Source: an uncultured Pseudomonadota bacterium (GTDB taxonomy: Bacteria; Pseudomonadota; Gammaproteobacteria; Steroidobacterales; Steroidobacteraceae). Taken from it: a stretch of DNA of 6,165 nt. The stretch lies in assembly GCA_903890265.1 (NCBI GenBank), contig CAITAM010000223.1, positions 1 to 6,165 of the forward strand. Direction: 5' to 3'. The notes beneath the pieces are model-generated. The model had not been told where the DNA came from. It saw nothing but the letters and a program-made list of their open reading frames with translations, and searched no databases. Positions 5,980 to 6,165 of this stretch are shown here, piece by piece. Each line of letters starts with the position of its first letter. Positions within the stretch are counted from its first letter, which is position 1. A program made the position numbers and the translations under genes.

Positions 5980-6165
5980 ATGATTCGTTCCGCCCGATTG
6001 CTGTCCGCAGCCCGCGTCGTCACGCTCGCACTCGGTGCGATCCTCGGTGGCGCCGCGACCGTCTCCGCCCGACCGTTCACGGCGGACGATCTCGTCAGCC
6101 TGCGCCGGATCTCGGCGCCGACCCTGTCCGCCGACGGCCGTCTCGTGGCCTATGTCGTGCGCGAT
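5980..6165 (+). CDS. S9 family (prolyl oligopeptidase-like) exported peptidase, 5' part only
   Basis: The first 62 codons are present and the gene runs off the right edge. Residues 1-30 are a signal peptide (basic MIRSARLLSAAR, core VVTLALGAILGGAATV, cleavage after VSA). The mature N-terminus, FTADDLVSLRRISAPTLSADGRLVAYVVRD in pattern, is the typical opening of the beta-propeller of exported S9 dipeptidyl/acylaminoacyl peptidases, where an FTxxDL segment leads into the first LSxDGRxVAYV blade. The ATG at 5980 has GGAG (5968-5971) 8 nt upstream. The catalytic Ser-Asp-His domain would lie far downstream and cannot be seen, so activity is unverified. It has its own likely promoter and need not be functionally tied to the di-heme gene. 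Confidence 0.85.
   Translation, partial: MIRSARLLSAARVVTLALGAILGGAATVSARPFTADDLVSLRRISAPTLSADGRLVAYVVRD

Noticed and set aside
1..6165. Mobile elements, CRISPR arrays, tRNA or rRNA genes, phage defence genes
   Set aside because: Nothing resembling these was seen on either strand; the repeats found are internal to the oxidase gene or short intergenic stems.

Overview
This is a high-GC (roughly two-thirds G+C), gene-dense bacterial window that looks like chromosome from a Gram-negative proteobacterium. The composition, the di-heme c-type cytochrome peroxidase family protein and the run of Sec-exported enzymes suggest a gammaproteobacterium of the Xanthomonadales/Steroidobacterales sort. That placement is an inference; there is no rRNA or other marker gene to test it. 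No mobile element, CRISPR array, tRNA or rRNA was seen.

Layout. The left two-thirds is read from the minus strand. In transcription order it holds a secretory-lipase-type alpha/beta hydrolase (4163 to 2862), a large galactose oxidase-type copper radical oxidase (2583 to 163), and the start of another exported protein that runs off the left edge (182 to 1) and overlaps the oxidase gene by 20 nt. The right third is read from the plus strand: a di-heme MauG/cytochrome c peroxidase-like protein (4418 to 5860), then the first 62 codons of an S9-type (prolyl oligopeptidase family) peptidase that runs off the right edge (from 5980). The hydrolase and di-heme genes diverge from a shared 254-nt promoter region. 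A strong GC hairpin lies just after the hydrolase stop and probably separates it from the oxidase unit.

All five proteins begin with apparent signal peptides, so the window encodes exported functions. The centrepiece is the 806-aa oxidase. It keeps every copper and radical-cofactor residue of fungal galactose oxidase, with matching spacing for most of them, but carries a ricin-B-type beta-trefoil at the N-terminus and two tandem four-cysteine modules at the C-terminus. The di-heme protein has a Tyr where classical peroxidases have the axial Met, as in MauG, and unusually long stretches between its landmarks. Copper radical oxidases release H2O2, and a di-heme MauG/peroxidase-type protein is encoded close by, so an oxidase-peroxidase or oxidase-cytochrome pairing in the periplasm or outside the cell is a reasonable but unproven hypothesis.
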